From the NCBI RefSeq assembly GCF_000365025.1, contig NZ_KB823013.1:1-64000 (forward strand): a stretch of DNA of 64,000 bases, given 5' to 3'. Below the pieces are notes generated by a model, which was not told the DNA's origin, searched no databases, and worked only from the letters and a program-made list of their open reading frames with translations. This DNA comes from Robiginitomaculum antarcticum DSM 21748. Lineage in GTDB: Bacteria; Pseudomonadota; Alphaproteobacteria; Caulobacterales; Maricaulaceae. The position numbers were made by a program, and so were the translations under genes. Positions 55,817-63,795 of the stretch are shown piece after piece; the stretch's first letter is position 1, and the number at the start of each line of letters is the position of its first letter.

Positions 55817-56894
55817 TCTCGGCATATTGTCGTGATAGCGATTGCGCTTCATTGATCTGATTATTCGTCATTCGCACCGTCAGTTCGTCGCGAACTTGAA
55901 CGTCGGACATCCTGCTGGCAGCGACGTTCAGCCACGCATAAGCCGTGACATAATCCTGTGGTGTGCCCCAGCCATTCATATGTAAATGTCCCAACACATA
56001 CTGGGCGCGAACATCACCGGCGAAGGCTGCGCGCTTTAGATTTTTTGTGTTGAAATCAGGGGCCGAGACAATTTGAATAATTTCGTCCGCATCCGGAAGA
56101 CCCTCTAGTGTTCTAGTGTTCCGTGTAGCTTCCGCGGCATTCCGATAAAGCTCATTAGCTCGCGATTCATCCACAGTCACACCCAGCCCACTCGCATAAA
56201 GCGAGGCAAGATTGGCCATGGCTTCCGATGAACCTCCCTCCATAGCTTGCGTCAGCAGCGCTGCGGCAATTTCATAATCCGGTATCACGCCTTCGCCCCG
56301 GATATACATAACTCCAAGATTATTCAACGCGCGCATATCGCCGAGCTTTGCAGCGGTTTCATACCAAGACTGAGCCTTTGTAAAATCCTGTGGAACGATG
56401 TCGCTGGATTGGTAAAGCACGCCAAGATTAGTCGCAGCTTCCGCCACACCTTGCCCGGCGGCTTTTTCATACCACGGGACGGATGTTTCAGGCGGTGAGT
56501 CGGTTCCGAGACCTTTTTCAATCATTACACCAAAGACCAATTGCCCTTTGGGGTGTCCGGCCTCGGCTATAGTTTGAAACAAATTAAACGCAATCTCATA
56601 ATTCTGCTGTGTTCCAAGGCCCTCTGCCGTCAGCCCGGCAAGTTCAAACTGTGCTTCCAACAAGCCGCCTTCTGCGGCTTTAGCAAACCAATATACAGCC
56701 TCACTATAGTCCTGAATCGTGCCTTGCCCCGTTTTATAGGCCGCCGCGAGTGCGAACTGCGCCTGTACATTTCCACGTTCTGCCAAGAGCGTAATTTCAT
56801 CCAGACTAAGCTTAGCTTGCCCATAAACAGGCGAAACTATGGCAAACAAGCCAGCTATAATGCCGGTGATAATAATCTTATGGATTTGCAGCAT
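55797..56894 (-). CDS. Secreted Sel1-repeat protein
   Basis: A 365-aa protein with a signal peptide ending at PVYGQ. About seven Sel1 (TPR-like, about 36 residues) units follow: AQFALAAAYKTGQGTIQDY, AQFELAGLTAEGLGTQQNY, ALNNLGVMYIRGEGVIPDY and AQYVLGHLHMNGWGTPQDY. Sel1 proteins act as scaffolds and often sit next to signalling or surface systems. ATG 56894 overlaps the upstream Sel1 lipoprotein gene by 17 nt. The last 20 nt overlap the convergent permease fusion gene. Confidence 0.85.
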   Translation of the reverse strand: MLQIHKIIITGIIAGLFAIVSPVYGQAKLSLDEITLLAERGNVQAQFALAAAYKTGQGTIQDYSEAVYWFAKAAEGGLLEAQFELAGLTAEGLGTQQNYEIAFNLFQTIAEAGHPKGQLVFGVMIEKGLGTDSPPETSVPWYEKAAGQGVAEAATNLGVLYQSSDIVPQDFTKAQSWYETAAKLGDMRALNNLGVMYIRGEGVIPDYEIAAALLTQAMEGGSSEAMANLASLYASGLGVTVDESRANELYRNAAEATRNTRTLEGLPDADEIIQIVSAPDFNTKNLKRAAFAGDVRAQYVLGHLHMNGWGTPQDYVTAYAWLNVAASRMSDVQVRDELTVRMTNNQINEAQSLSRQYAEIIAAAE

Positions 56895-57756
56895 CGAATT
56901 TGGCCTGCCAGTCGCGTGATAGTGTTTGTGCAGCTGCAATTTGATCAGGCGTCATTAATTGCGCCCAAACATCGCGGCGCTTAGCGGCTTCTGGAAAAGA
57001 CTGCCCGGCTGAAAGATTAGCCCACATATAGGCATTTTCCAGACTTCGGTCTGTCCCTTGCCCAACACCATAGGCTTCGCTGATGAGATATTGTGCATAG
57101 GGTTGTCCAGCCTGAGCATCGCTTTCAACGAGCGCGAAGGCTTTACTTGCATCACTCTCGACACCTTTGCCGTCACGGTAAAGTAGACCGAGATATGTAC
57201 GCGGCCCGACGAAATTGGCATCTGCCAGCTTCTTCAATCTGGCCACACCTTCCTCATCTCCAATCACAGCGGCGCGGTAATAAAAGCGCCCAGCAGCATC
57301 TAGGTTCTGGTCAACAAATTTCCCATACTCGTACAAAAAGCCAAGCTGGACATTTGCCCGGACATTCCCCTTTTTTGCCGCAGACTGAAGGTATTTGATG
57401 CCGCGGGTCTCGTCTACTTCGACACCGTCACCACTGAGATACCGTGTTCCCATCATAGACTGGGCTTTAATATGACCGCTTTCGGCAGCTTTTTCGAGCC
57501 AGCTCACACCGCGAGTTTCATCTATTACACCTGCTTTTCCGGTTATATAAAGTTCAGCCATCATGATTTGAGCAGCAGTGTCACCCGCTTTTGCATGAGG
57601 CTCGATAAGAGTTAACGCCGTGCCGTAATCGCCATTGGAATAAGCGGCCACTCCTTCGGAAAATGACACTGCAATATCGGCGTCTCTCTCACTCTGACCG
57701 CATGCACTCGTCAGAATGGAAAAGCCTACAATTATAATAAATGAGTTGCGCCACAT
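56878..57756 (-). CDS. Sel1-repeat lipoprotein
   Basis: A 292-aa lipoprotein with lipobox LTSAC near residue 19. It has about six Sel1 units (AAQIMMAELYITGKAGVIDE, AQSMMGTRYLSGDGVEVDE, AQYLISEAYGVGQGTDRSL). It shares the final pattern YxWANLSA...RRDVWAQLMTPDQI with the downstream Sel1 protein, so the pair arose by duplication. Both probably reside in the periplasm. Confidence 0.85.
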   Translation of the reverse strand: MWRNSFIIIVGFSILTSACGQSERDADIAVSFSEGVAAYSNGDYGTALTLIEPHAKAGDTAAQIMMAELYITGKAGVIDETRGVSWLEKAAESGHIKAQSMMGTRYLSGDGVEVDETRGIKYLQSAAKKGNVRANVQLGFLYEYGKFVDQNLDAAGRFYYRAAVIGDEEGVARLKKLADANFVGPRTYLGLLYRDGKGVESDASKAFALVESDAQAGQPYAQYLISEAYGVGQGTDRSLENAYMWANLSAGQSFPEAAKRRDVWAQLMTPDQIAAAQTLSRDWQAKFDAANP

Positions 57757-57806
57757 AGCTGTCTTTTAAATGGGACTGGCTTGACTGTCCATAGCCTTAC
57801 GATCGT

Positions 57807-58355
57807 TTAGGACCTCAGGCCCTTGTTCTCATGCGGGAAATCCACGTCATCCGGAATATCACATTCTAAGAAGCCGCAAAGCGGTTCCCAACCCGGCCGT
57901 TTTGTCAGCGGCCAGTCCAGAAGATCATGAGGACGGCTGGCGAAATAGGTTCTGACCTCATCATTGTGGCGAACAAATCTCGCACGATAGGTCTCTTCAT
58001 TCCCCACAGGTGAGCCTACACCATAAATCCATCTTCGCATCGGTGTTTCTTGCTCATTAAAATACCGGACGGCCCGCGCGATCCAGACATCCACCTCTTC
58101 AGTCGTCAGAATAAATTTACTCCCAGGAAATGCGGCATCTAGCTCGCGAAATAGAGGGGGGAAAGGATTGTCTTGCACAGCATCAAATCTACCCGCATAA
58201 TTTAAAGCGATATCATAGGCCGATTTCGCGATGTCAGGATCACGCGTTCCAACAGGGCCGCAGACTGAGTAATCGAGGATCTCCAGCGCCTTACGGAGAG
58301 ATTTTGTCCCAGTTTTATGAAACCCTATCCCGAAAACTTTCTGGCGCTCATCCAT
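57807..58355 (-). CDS. Sulfotransferase family protein (domain 4-like)
   Basis: A 182-aa protein. It opens with VFGIGFHKTGTKSLRKALEI, the PSB loop (G-x-x-K-T-G-T/S) of the short sulfotransferase branch seen in many marine bacteria. The 3'-phosphate-binding strand is KFILTTEEVDVWIARAV, and a C-terminal tail carries the WPLTKRPGWEPLCGFL motif typical of this branch. It differs in family from the two other sulfotransferases of the island. It diverges from the next gene by about 50 bp. Confidence 0.85.
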   Translation of the reverse strand: MDERQKVFGIGFHKTGTKSLRKALEILDYSVCGPVGTRDPDIAKSAYDIALNYAGRFDAVQDNPFPPLFRELDAAFPGSKFILTTEEVDVWIARAVRYFNEQETPMRRWIYGVGSPVGNEETYRARFVRHNDEVRTYFASRPHDLLDWPLTKRPGWEPLCGFLECDIPDDVDFPHENKGLRS

Positions 58356-58405
58356 CCGCTAGTGATATAGCGACGGCGAATTTAGTCAAGTTAGGGGCGA
58401 TCACC

Positions 58406-58975
58406 TTGAAGGAAATACACCAAATTCACATAAATAAGACAGGCGGCTCTACCATCGGGAAGATGTTTGGTGTGAAATTCAGACATGTCGATGCTTCTGA
58501 TTTATTAGTTGAATTGGGGCATGAAAAATTCGCGCAAGACTTTGTCTTTTCCTTTGTCCGCAATCCTTGGGACCGTGTCGTGTCGCACTATTATTGGCGT
58601 ATAAAAACAAATCAAACAGGACTTCGGGATTCACCTATAGCCTTTTCGCAATGGGTTGAAGAGGCATTTCATCTCCGAAATCCAGCCTATTATGACAAAC
58701 CTAAAATGTTCCGACAACAAACAGAATGGTTAGACGGAAATTCCGGCTTCGCCGTTCATCCAGATATAGATTTCATTGGCCGGTTTGAGTTTTTAGTTAA
58801 AGACATTGAACGGCTTTCTAAGCGCATCAAAACACCGCTGAAACAGACGCTCCCTCATTTGAAGAGATCTGATCGTAGGCGCGGTTATCGTTATTACTAT
58901 GACGATAAAACTGCCGATCTTGTTGCCAAAGCTTTTGCTCAAGACATTTTAGTATTTAATTATACCTTCGAGTAA
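58406..58975 (+). CDS. Sulfotransferase family 2-like protein, TTG start
   Basis: A 189-aa protein with IHINKTGGSTIG (PSB loop) at residues 7-18 and DFVFSFVRNPWDRVVSHYYW (3'-PB motif with Arg and Ser) near 50-70. These are the hallmarks of carbohydrate sulfotransferases of the HS2ST/Sulfotransfer_2 type. TTG 58406 was chosen because AGGGG lies 8 nt upstream and the PSB loop must be near the N-terminus. The family in animals sulfates glycosaminoglycans, so a glycan target is plausible here. Confidence 0.8.
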   Translation: MKEIHQIHINKTGGSTIGKMFGVKFRHVDASDLLVELGHEKFAQDFVFSFVRNPWDRVVSHYYWRIKTNQTGLRDSPIAFSQWVEEAFHLRNPAYYDKPKMFRQQTEWLDGNSGFAVHPDIDFIGRFEFLVKDIERLSKRIKTPLKQTLPHLKRSDRRRGYRYYYDDKTADLVAKAFAQDILVFNYTFE

Positions 58976-59008
58976 CAAAGCCCAAAAAGAGTCATTCATT
59001 TCATACGA

Positions 59009-59053
59009 GGCTTTGTCACGTTAACTGAACTAGCCGCTATTTTCCTCTACTTG
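59009..59053. repeat. 45-bp dispersed repeat, copy 2
   Basis: This matches 18644-18688 with 4 mismatches in 45 bp, in the same orientation. It lies in the right end of the island, in a 629-bp gap (58976-59604) that otherwise holds the arm-like repeats and no supported gene. Confidence 0.7.
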
Positions 59054-59344
59054 CCTTCTTACTCACGGGGCTTAGTTGATATTCAGGAATAGGCTGCCGG
59101 TTTCAAAGGGACTTAATTAATGCCTAAGTCAGGAAGCTTGCCGTCTCGCGCCATTAGAGAGACCGGGCTGGCGTGAACCAAGCCCTCAAGCGGTCTTGGC
59201 CAGTCGGCTTTCATCTCTGACGCATACGGCTGACTCGGGCCTATTTCAGGCATTCTCTTGCTTAAGTGAAGAATCCTGTATCCCGGCACACGCTTGCTCT
59301 TGTTGCGTCACAGATACTGCTGGGGCCGTTTTATTAGAGGCGTG

Positions 59345-59378
59345 TTGTGGCACAATTTGTAGCACAGTTTGTGGCACA
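59345..59378 (+). repeat. Arm-like direct repeats, right end
   Basis: TTGTGGCACA (59345-59354), TTGTAGCACA (59357-59366) and TTGTGGCACA (59369-59378) stand on an exact 12-bp period in the same orientation as the left-end copies. They are probable arm-type sites for the lost integrase. On the minus strand they would read VPQ-type codons, so a coding remnant is the alternative. Confidence 0.65.
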
Positions 59379-59598
59379 ATGTCCTCAAGGATCAAAGACA
59401 ACACGAGATAACCTGTGGTAAAAATTTGGCTATTTCATAGCTTTAACTGGCTTATGGAGCTGAAAACTTGGTGCCCACAAAGGGCACTTATCTTCATTTT
59501 GTTCGCTGTGTCCGAAAAAGAACGGCAAAGTCATGGTTTCAAGCGAATAATTGAAAGAAATTACAACTTTTAGGGACGTTTGGGGGTGGCAAGTGTAA

Positions 59599-59620
59599 GA
59601 AAAATGGTGCCCCCACACGG
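59599..59620. repeat. Right attachment-site repeat of the island
   Basis: The 22 bp are identical to 48465-48486. Bases 59605-59620 are the 3' end of tRNA-Thr (T-arm 3' strand, acceptor, CCA). Confidence 0.85.
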
Positions 59621-59680
59621 ACTCGAACCGCGGACCCCCTGATTACAAATCAGGTGCTCTACCAGCTGAGCTATAGGGGC
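59605..59680 (-). tRNA. tRNA-Thr (TGT)
   Basis: The minus strand folds as a full cloverleaf of 76 nt with encoded CCA. The acceptor stem is GCCCCTA with TGGGGGC, the anticodon loop is TTTGTAA (TGT) and the T-loop is GTTCGAGTC. Its 3' end is the island integration target. Confidence 0.95.
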
Positions 59681-59751
59681 ACTCAAAACATGCGTGAGGC
59701 ATGGTGGCTAGCGGCGCGTACTTAACGTTCCGCGCGGCTCTGCGCAAGCGC

Positions 59752-59779
59752 AAAAGACGGGCAATTGCACCCGTCTTTT
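59752..59779 (-). terminator. Terminator between DUF1761 gene and tRNA-Thr
   Basis: A perfect 10-bp stem AAAAGACGGG/CCCGTCTTTT has an 8-nt loop. On the minus strand it ends in TTTT just after the DUF1761 stop, and it would work in both directions. Confidence 0.75.
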
Positions 59780-59805
59780 ACTTTGGTAAAGACCGTTAGT
59801 ACAGC

Positions 59806-60258
59806 CTAACTTAAGGCGTCGACTTCAATCGCGTCTTTACCGCGAAAGGCGGACAGAACCAGTCCGACAACGCCGTAACCGACCGCTAGATGTCCGAGGT
59901 CGAGAATCGATGCGCGGATGGACTCGCCCTCATAATTCCACTCATAGAGCATAACCGGCAGAGCGATAAAAGTCACCGTTATCAGCGCGACCTCCACGCA
60001 TTTGCGCCAGCGGCTGGCCCCCGCCCAATTGATTAACCAGTTCAGACCGATGACTTGCGCCAGCGCGATCAAAAAGCCGTAAACATAAGTCATAATGCCA
60101 TTCTCGGCCATCTGCGCTTCGGCCTGGGCCTGCGTTATGCCGTTGAGCATCATCCAGTCATCGGCGAAAATAAATCCGTACCAAAGCGCGCCGACGATCC
60201 AGAATGCGACCGCCGCGAGCAGAATGCCCAATATAGACGTATTGTGTAATTTTGGCAT
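59806..60258 (-). CDS. DUF1761 family membrane protein
   Basis: A 150-aa protein with four membrane segments (about 8-28, 58-80, 88-105, 120-140). It shows the DUF1761 pattern: an FWIVGALWYG motif after the first helix and a MLYEWNYEGES-type loop. Function is unknown for the family. Terminator downstream; probably monocistronic. Confidence 0.8.
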   Translation of the reverse strand: MPKLHNTSILGILLAAVAFWIVGALWYGFIFADDWMMLNGITQAQAEAQMAENGIMTYVYGFLIALAQVIGLNWLINWAGASRWRKCVEVALITVTFIALPVMLYEWNYEGESIRASILDLGHLAVGYGVVGLVLSAFRGKDAIEVDALS

Positions 60259-60359
60259 ATGTGCCTCCCCTGTGTCCCCGTAAACCGGGCGGCCGCTTCG
60301 CAGCTCTGGCGCTCACATACATTAATTCGGCGTTTTACACAATTGCCCTGCGATCGTCC

Positions 60360-63242
60360 TTATTTTACGGGCTGGCCGTAGATATCCAATTCGACGACTT
60401 TGCCTTTTCTTGCCGTCTTGGCGAATTGCTGCACGGGCCGCCACTGCGTCGCCTTATCCCCGACTATGACATAGATCATGTCGTCTTCAGACAGATATTT
60501 TGCCGCCGTATTTTGAAAGTCGCCGCGGCTCATGGCCAGCAGTTCGGCCTGCTGCTGCTCGACATAATCATGCAGCAAACCATATTTACTGATATTGCGC
60601 AATGTGCCCTGTTTCGCGCCGAGGCTCTCAAAGGCGCGGGTATTTTCTTTAATGAGTTTTTGCTGCGTCATAGCGACGTCGGCGTCATCAAAGTCGGGGC
60701 CGTAAGCGATGATCATATCGCGGATCGTCTCCAGCGACGCTTTGGTGGCATTGGCGCGCACGCTCGTCCCGATGATAAAGGGCCGGGCCACTTCCCCGTT
60801 CTGGACGCTGGAATAGGCGCCGTATGTATAGCCTTTTTCAATACGTAATATCTGGGACAGGTCGCCGGATATGCCGCCGCCGAGCTTCTCATTGGTGAAG
60901 ACAATTTTGTTAAAATCCGGGTCGGCTGTAGCCGCGGTCAGCTTGCCAATACGTAGCACGGATTGCTTGGACCCCGGCACATTGATGAAGAAGACCCGGC
61001 CGGCATTATCCTGGGCGGGGATGTCATAACCGGGGCGCGCCTCGCCCGAGGCTGTGATCGCGGCGGCAAGACCGGACAACCCTTTAGCGGCACGGTCGGG
61101 ATCAATATCGCCCACAATATGCAGGCGCGCGGGCGCGGACAGAACCCCGGCGTGCGCAGTTTTTAAATCATCCATGTTCAGCGCGCCAACCGTTTGCGCG
61201 CTGCCGCCGGACGGGCGGCCCAGCGGATGATCATCGCCGTAAACAAGGCTGTAAAAGGCCTGCGAGGCGATTGAATTCGGATTGGCTTCGCGGCCTTTAA
61301 TCCCCGTCAGCGAGGCGGACTTTACCCGCTCAAATTCCGCCGCCTGCCAGCGCGGCTGCGTCAGCACTTCTTGAACAAGCGCCACAGTCGGCTCAAAATT
61401 GCGCGCCAATGCCGTTACGCTGATCGTGAGTTCGCCGGAGCCCGCCGAGACGTTAATGCTGGAGCCCAGAAGGCCTACGGCCTGCTCTAATTGCGCGGGC
61501 GTGCGGTTGGCCGTTCCCTCATTCATGAGATCGGCCAGCAGCGAGAGCCGACCGTTTTGATCGGCGGTTTCGCTCCACCGTCCACCGGGCAAAGTGATAT
61601 CAAATTGCACGAGCGGAATTTCATCGGTTTCAATCCCGCGCAGCATAACGCCCTCGCCCAGATCCCGTGTCCAGATCTCCGGCATTTTAAGCAGCGGAAG
61701 CTCGCCAAAGTCCGGCTCTGAGCGGTCATGCTCTGTCGCGGTTTTGTCAAACTCGGCGACGTCGCCCGCGCTGACCGCCTCGCTGGCGACATCGGCTTGA
61801 ACCTCTTCAATCCAGACAGTGGCGCGCTCCGCTCCCTGCACGGCCAGCGCCTCACCGCCTTTGGGCACGAAGCTGGTCATGACATAAGGCTTGGCTTTGA
61901 TATAGCGGTTATAGGCGGCCATGATATCCTGCGCCGTCATGGCGCGAACCTTTTGCGCGGCTGTGACCGAATAGGCCGGATCGCCGTAAAATTCATTATT
62001 CGTGGCCAGATCATTGGATTTGCCCAGAACGGTGGACAGGCTGTTGTAAAGACGCGTCTCGCTTTCAGCTTTGATGCGCTCTAAATCCGTGGCGTCAACG
62101 CCGCCGGACTCAAACCGCGCCATGGCCGCATCGATGGACGCTTTAACGTCGTCCAGATCTGTGCCCGGCTTGGCGCGCACGCGAAGGGTGAACTCGCCCG
62201 CAATCTCATTGCCGCGGTGATAGGCGGCGACATTGGGCGCGAGCTTGGCGCTCTCCACAACTTCGACATACAGCGGGGAATTGCGGCTACCGCCAAATAT
62301 CGCGGCCAGCATATCCAGCGCCACCTCGTCAGCATGCTGGCCCTGCACCGTCGGGAAAGTCAGGCGCAGCTCCGGCAATTTAGCGAAATTATCCTCAAAC
62401 CACAGGTTTTTCGTCTCAGTCAGCATCACGGCTTGCGGCGCGGGCTTAGCCACATCGCGGCCGCGCGGAATTTCGCCGAACCACAGTGTCACTTTGCGCT
62501 TAGTCTCTTCAATATCAATATCGCCAACAATCGACAAAGTCACATTATTCGGGCCGTACCAATCCTTATGAAACTCACGTAAATCGCCTAGCGTCGCCGC
62601 TTGCAAATCCGGCAGAGCGCCGATTACGGTCCAGTTATATGGATGACCTTCGGGATAGAGGGCTTTGCGAATGACCTCGCCCGTATAACCGTAAACAGCA
62701 TTATCAACGCGCTGCCGTTTTTCATTTTTCACCACCTGTTTTTCACGCCCCAGCGCGGCCGGCGTAACTGTATTAATCATGTACCCCAGACGGTCAGAAT
62801 CAATCCATAAAATCTTATCAAAGGCATCCTTGGGCACGACTTCGTAATAAATTGTGCCGTCCGACCATGTCCCGCCATTACGCTGTCCGCCCCAATCGGG
62901 AATCGCCTTGCGGTTCCACCCGCGCGGCACATTCTCGCTATCGTTAAAGGCCATATGCTCAAAAAAATGGGCAAAGCCCGTGCGCCCCGGCTTTTCGCGG
63001 TTTGACCCGGCGTGAATAACCGTCGTTACTGCGACGATAGGGTCAGAGCGGTCGACCTGCAAAATTACCTCAAGACCATTACCTAACGTGAATTTCTCAT
63101 ATTCAATTTTAAGCTCAGGCGTCTGTTGCGCATTTTGCGCTTGCGCAGCAGGCTGATCGCCACCCGTCTGCGTTGCGCTGTCTCCGCAGGCCGCAAGCGC
63201 AAAAGCGGCAACAGTCGATAGCAATAAAGTCCGAATAGTCAT
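60360..63242 (-). CDS. M16 (insulinase-like) zinc peptidase lipoprotein, double-domain
   Basis: A 960-aa lipoprotein from ATG 63242, with lipobox LAAC (Cys19). The N-terminal M16 domain has the inverted zinc motif HFFEH at 92-96 and the distal Glu in the region VVKNEKRQR. A second, inactive M16C-type domain fills the C-terminal half (SLLADLMNEGTANRT, NEKLGGGISGDLSQILR). Two-domain M16 proteins of this kind degrade peptides in the periplasm. The longer frame upstream of ATG 63242 would mask the signal peptide. Confidence 0.92.
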   Translation of the reverse strand: MTIRTLLLSTVAAFALAACGDSATQTGGDQPAAQAQNAQQTPELKIEYEKFTLGNGLEVILQVDRSDPIVAVTTVIHAGSNREKPGRTGFAHFFEHMAFNDSENVPRGWNRKAIPDWGGQRNGGTWSDGTIYYEVVPKDAFDKILWIDSDRLGYMINTVTPAALGREKQVVKNEKRQRVDNAVYGYTGEVIRKALYPEGHPYNWTVIGALPDLQAATLGDLREFHKDWYGPNNVTLSIVGDIDIEETKRKVTLWFGEIPRGRDVAKPAPQAVMLTETKNLWFEDNFAKLPELRLTFPTVQGQHADEVALDMLAAIFGGSRNSPLYVEVVESAKLAPNVAAYHRGNEIAGEFTLRVRAKPGTDLDDVKASIDAAMARFESGGVDATDLERIKAESETRLYNSLSTVLGKSNDLATNNEFYGDPAYSVTAAQKVRAMTAQDIMAAYNRYIKAKPYVMTSFVPKGGEALAVQGAERATVWIEEVQADVASEAVSAGDVAEFDKTATEHDRSEPDFGELPLLKMPEIWTRDLGEGVMLRGIETDEIPLVQFDITLPGGRWSETADQNGRLSLLADLMNEGTANRTPAQLEQAVGLLGSSINVSAGSGELTISVTALARNFEPTVALVQEVLTQPRWQAAEFERVKSASLTGIKGREANPNSIASQAFYSLVYGDDHPLGRPSGGSAQTVGALNMDDLKTAHAGVLSAPARLHIVGDIDPDRAAKGLSGLAAAITASGEARPGYDIPAQDNAGRVFFINVPGSKQSVLRIGKLTAATADPDFNKIVFTNEKLGGGISGDLSQILRIEKGYTYGAYSSVQNGEVARPFIIGTSVRANATKASLETIRDMIIAYGPDFDDADVAMTQQKLIKENTRAFESLGAKQGTLRNISKYGLLHDYVEQQQAELLAMSRGDFQNTAAKYLSEDDMIYVIVGDKATQWRPVQQFAKTARKGKVVELDIYGQPVK

Positions 63243-63310
63243 AGCAGAGTCCCTCAAATGTTTGGGGGAGCGTAGCATAAGAGCAGTGGATTTGAAGGGT
63301 AAAGCGAAAA

Positions 63311-63772
63311 CTAAGAAATCGAATTCCCTCGAATGGTAATTTTTATTGCATCAGAATTCAGCCATTCGCTAAGTGAGTACAAAACCCTTTCTTCGCTCAA
63401 CTTAATTTTCCCGCGCAAAGCACACTCCCAAACAACGCCCACTCTCCAACCCTCAGTGAAAAGGTCGTTATAGTTCCTCATATCCCGTTCAGCATTGCCC
63501 GTGATTTTAGCTTTCCAAAAGTCTTCGCGAGTTTGAGGCCAAGAAAATCGATAACAATTATGCTTATGCCAAAAGCATCCATTTACAAAAATAACGGCTC
63601 GGTGTTTTTTGAATTTTAAATCCGGCTTGCCAGGAAGTTGTTTATTATGAAGCGAATAGCGAAACCCGGCACCATGTAATAATTTTCTTATTTTGAGCTC
63701 AGGGGAGGTATTTTTTGATTTTACTGCAGACATATTCTTTCTACGCGATGCAATAGTGTGTATATCCACCAT
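63311..63772 (-). CDS. vsr: Very short patch repair endonuclease
   Basis: A 153-aa Vsr-family nuclease that nicks T:G mismatches arising by deamination of 5-methylcytosine. It has the N-terminal helix SRRKNMSAVKSKNTSPEL, the catalytic Asp in LPGKPDLKF, and FVNGCFWHKHNC, with zinc-binding Cys and His residues. Vsr genes usually accompany a C5-cytosine methyltransferase. The neighbour to the right is an HpaII-like restriction gene, so they belong to one restriction-modification locus that continues outside the window. Confidence 0.9.
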   Translation of the reverse strand: MVDIHTIASRRKNMSAVKSKNTSPELKIRKLLHGAGFRYSLHNKQLPGKPDLKFKKHRAVIFVNGCFWHKHNCYRFSWPQTREDFWKAKITGNAERDMRNYNDLFTEGWRVGVVWECALRGKIKLSEERVLYSLSEWLNSDAIKITIRGNSIS

Positions 63773-63795
63773 AAAAATTCACTAAGTTGTAAAAT

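Larger units (their letters stand above)
48465..59620. mobile_element. Integrase-less genomic island at tRNA-Thr(TGT)
   Basis: About 11.1 kb are bounded by a perfect 22-bp direct repeat whose right copy contains the 3' end of tRNA-Thr, the classic product of tyrosine-recombinase integration. Arm-like repeats lie just inside both ends. The contents are accessory: one glycosyltransferase-like, three sulfotransferase-like, two Sel1, two secreted proteins, and a permease-FG-GAP fusion. No integrase, excisionase or phage structural gene was found, so the element is probably fixed. Boundaries are seen directly; the mechanism is inferred. Confidence 0.75.

Noticed and set aside
59196-59411. A 71-codon plus-strand Cys/Ser-rich frame at the island's right end
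   Set aside because: It is built partly from the 12-bp arm-like repeats and has no SD or homology.
58976-59600. A possible integrase remnant in the right end of the island
   Set aside because: I read both strands for the tyrosine-recombinase motifs (HxLRH, the final Tyr) and found none. Short minus-strand frames there do not match an integrase.
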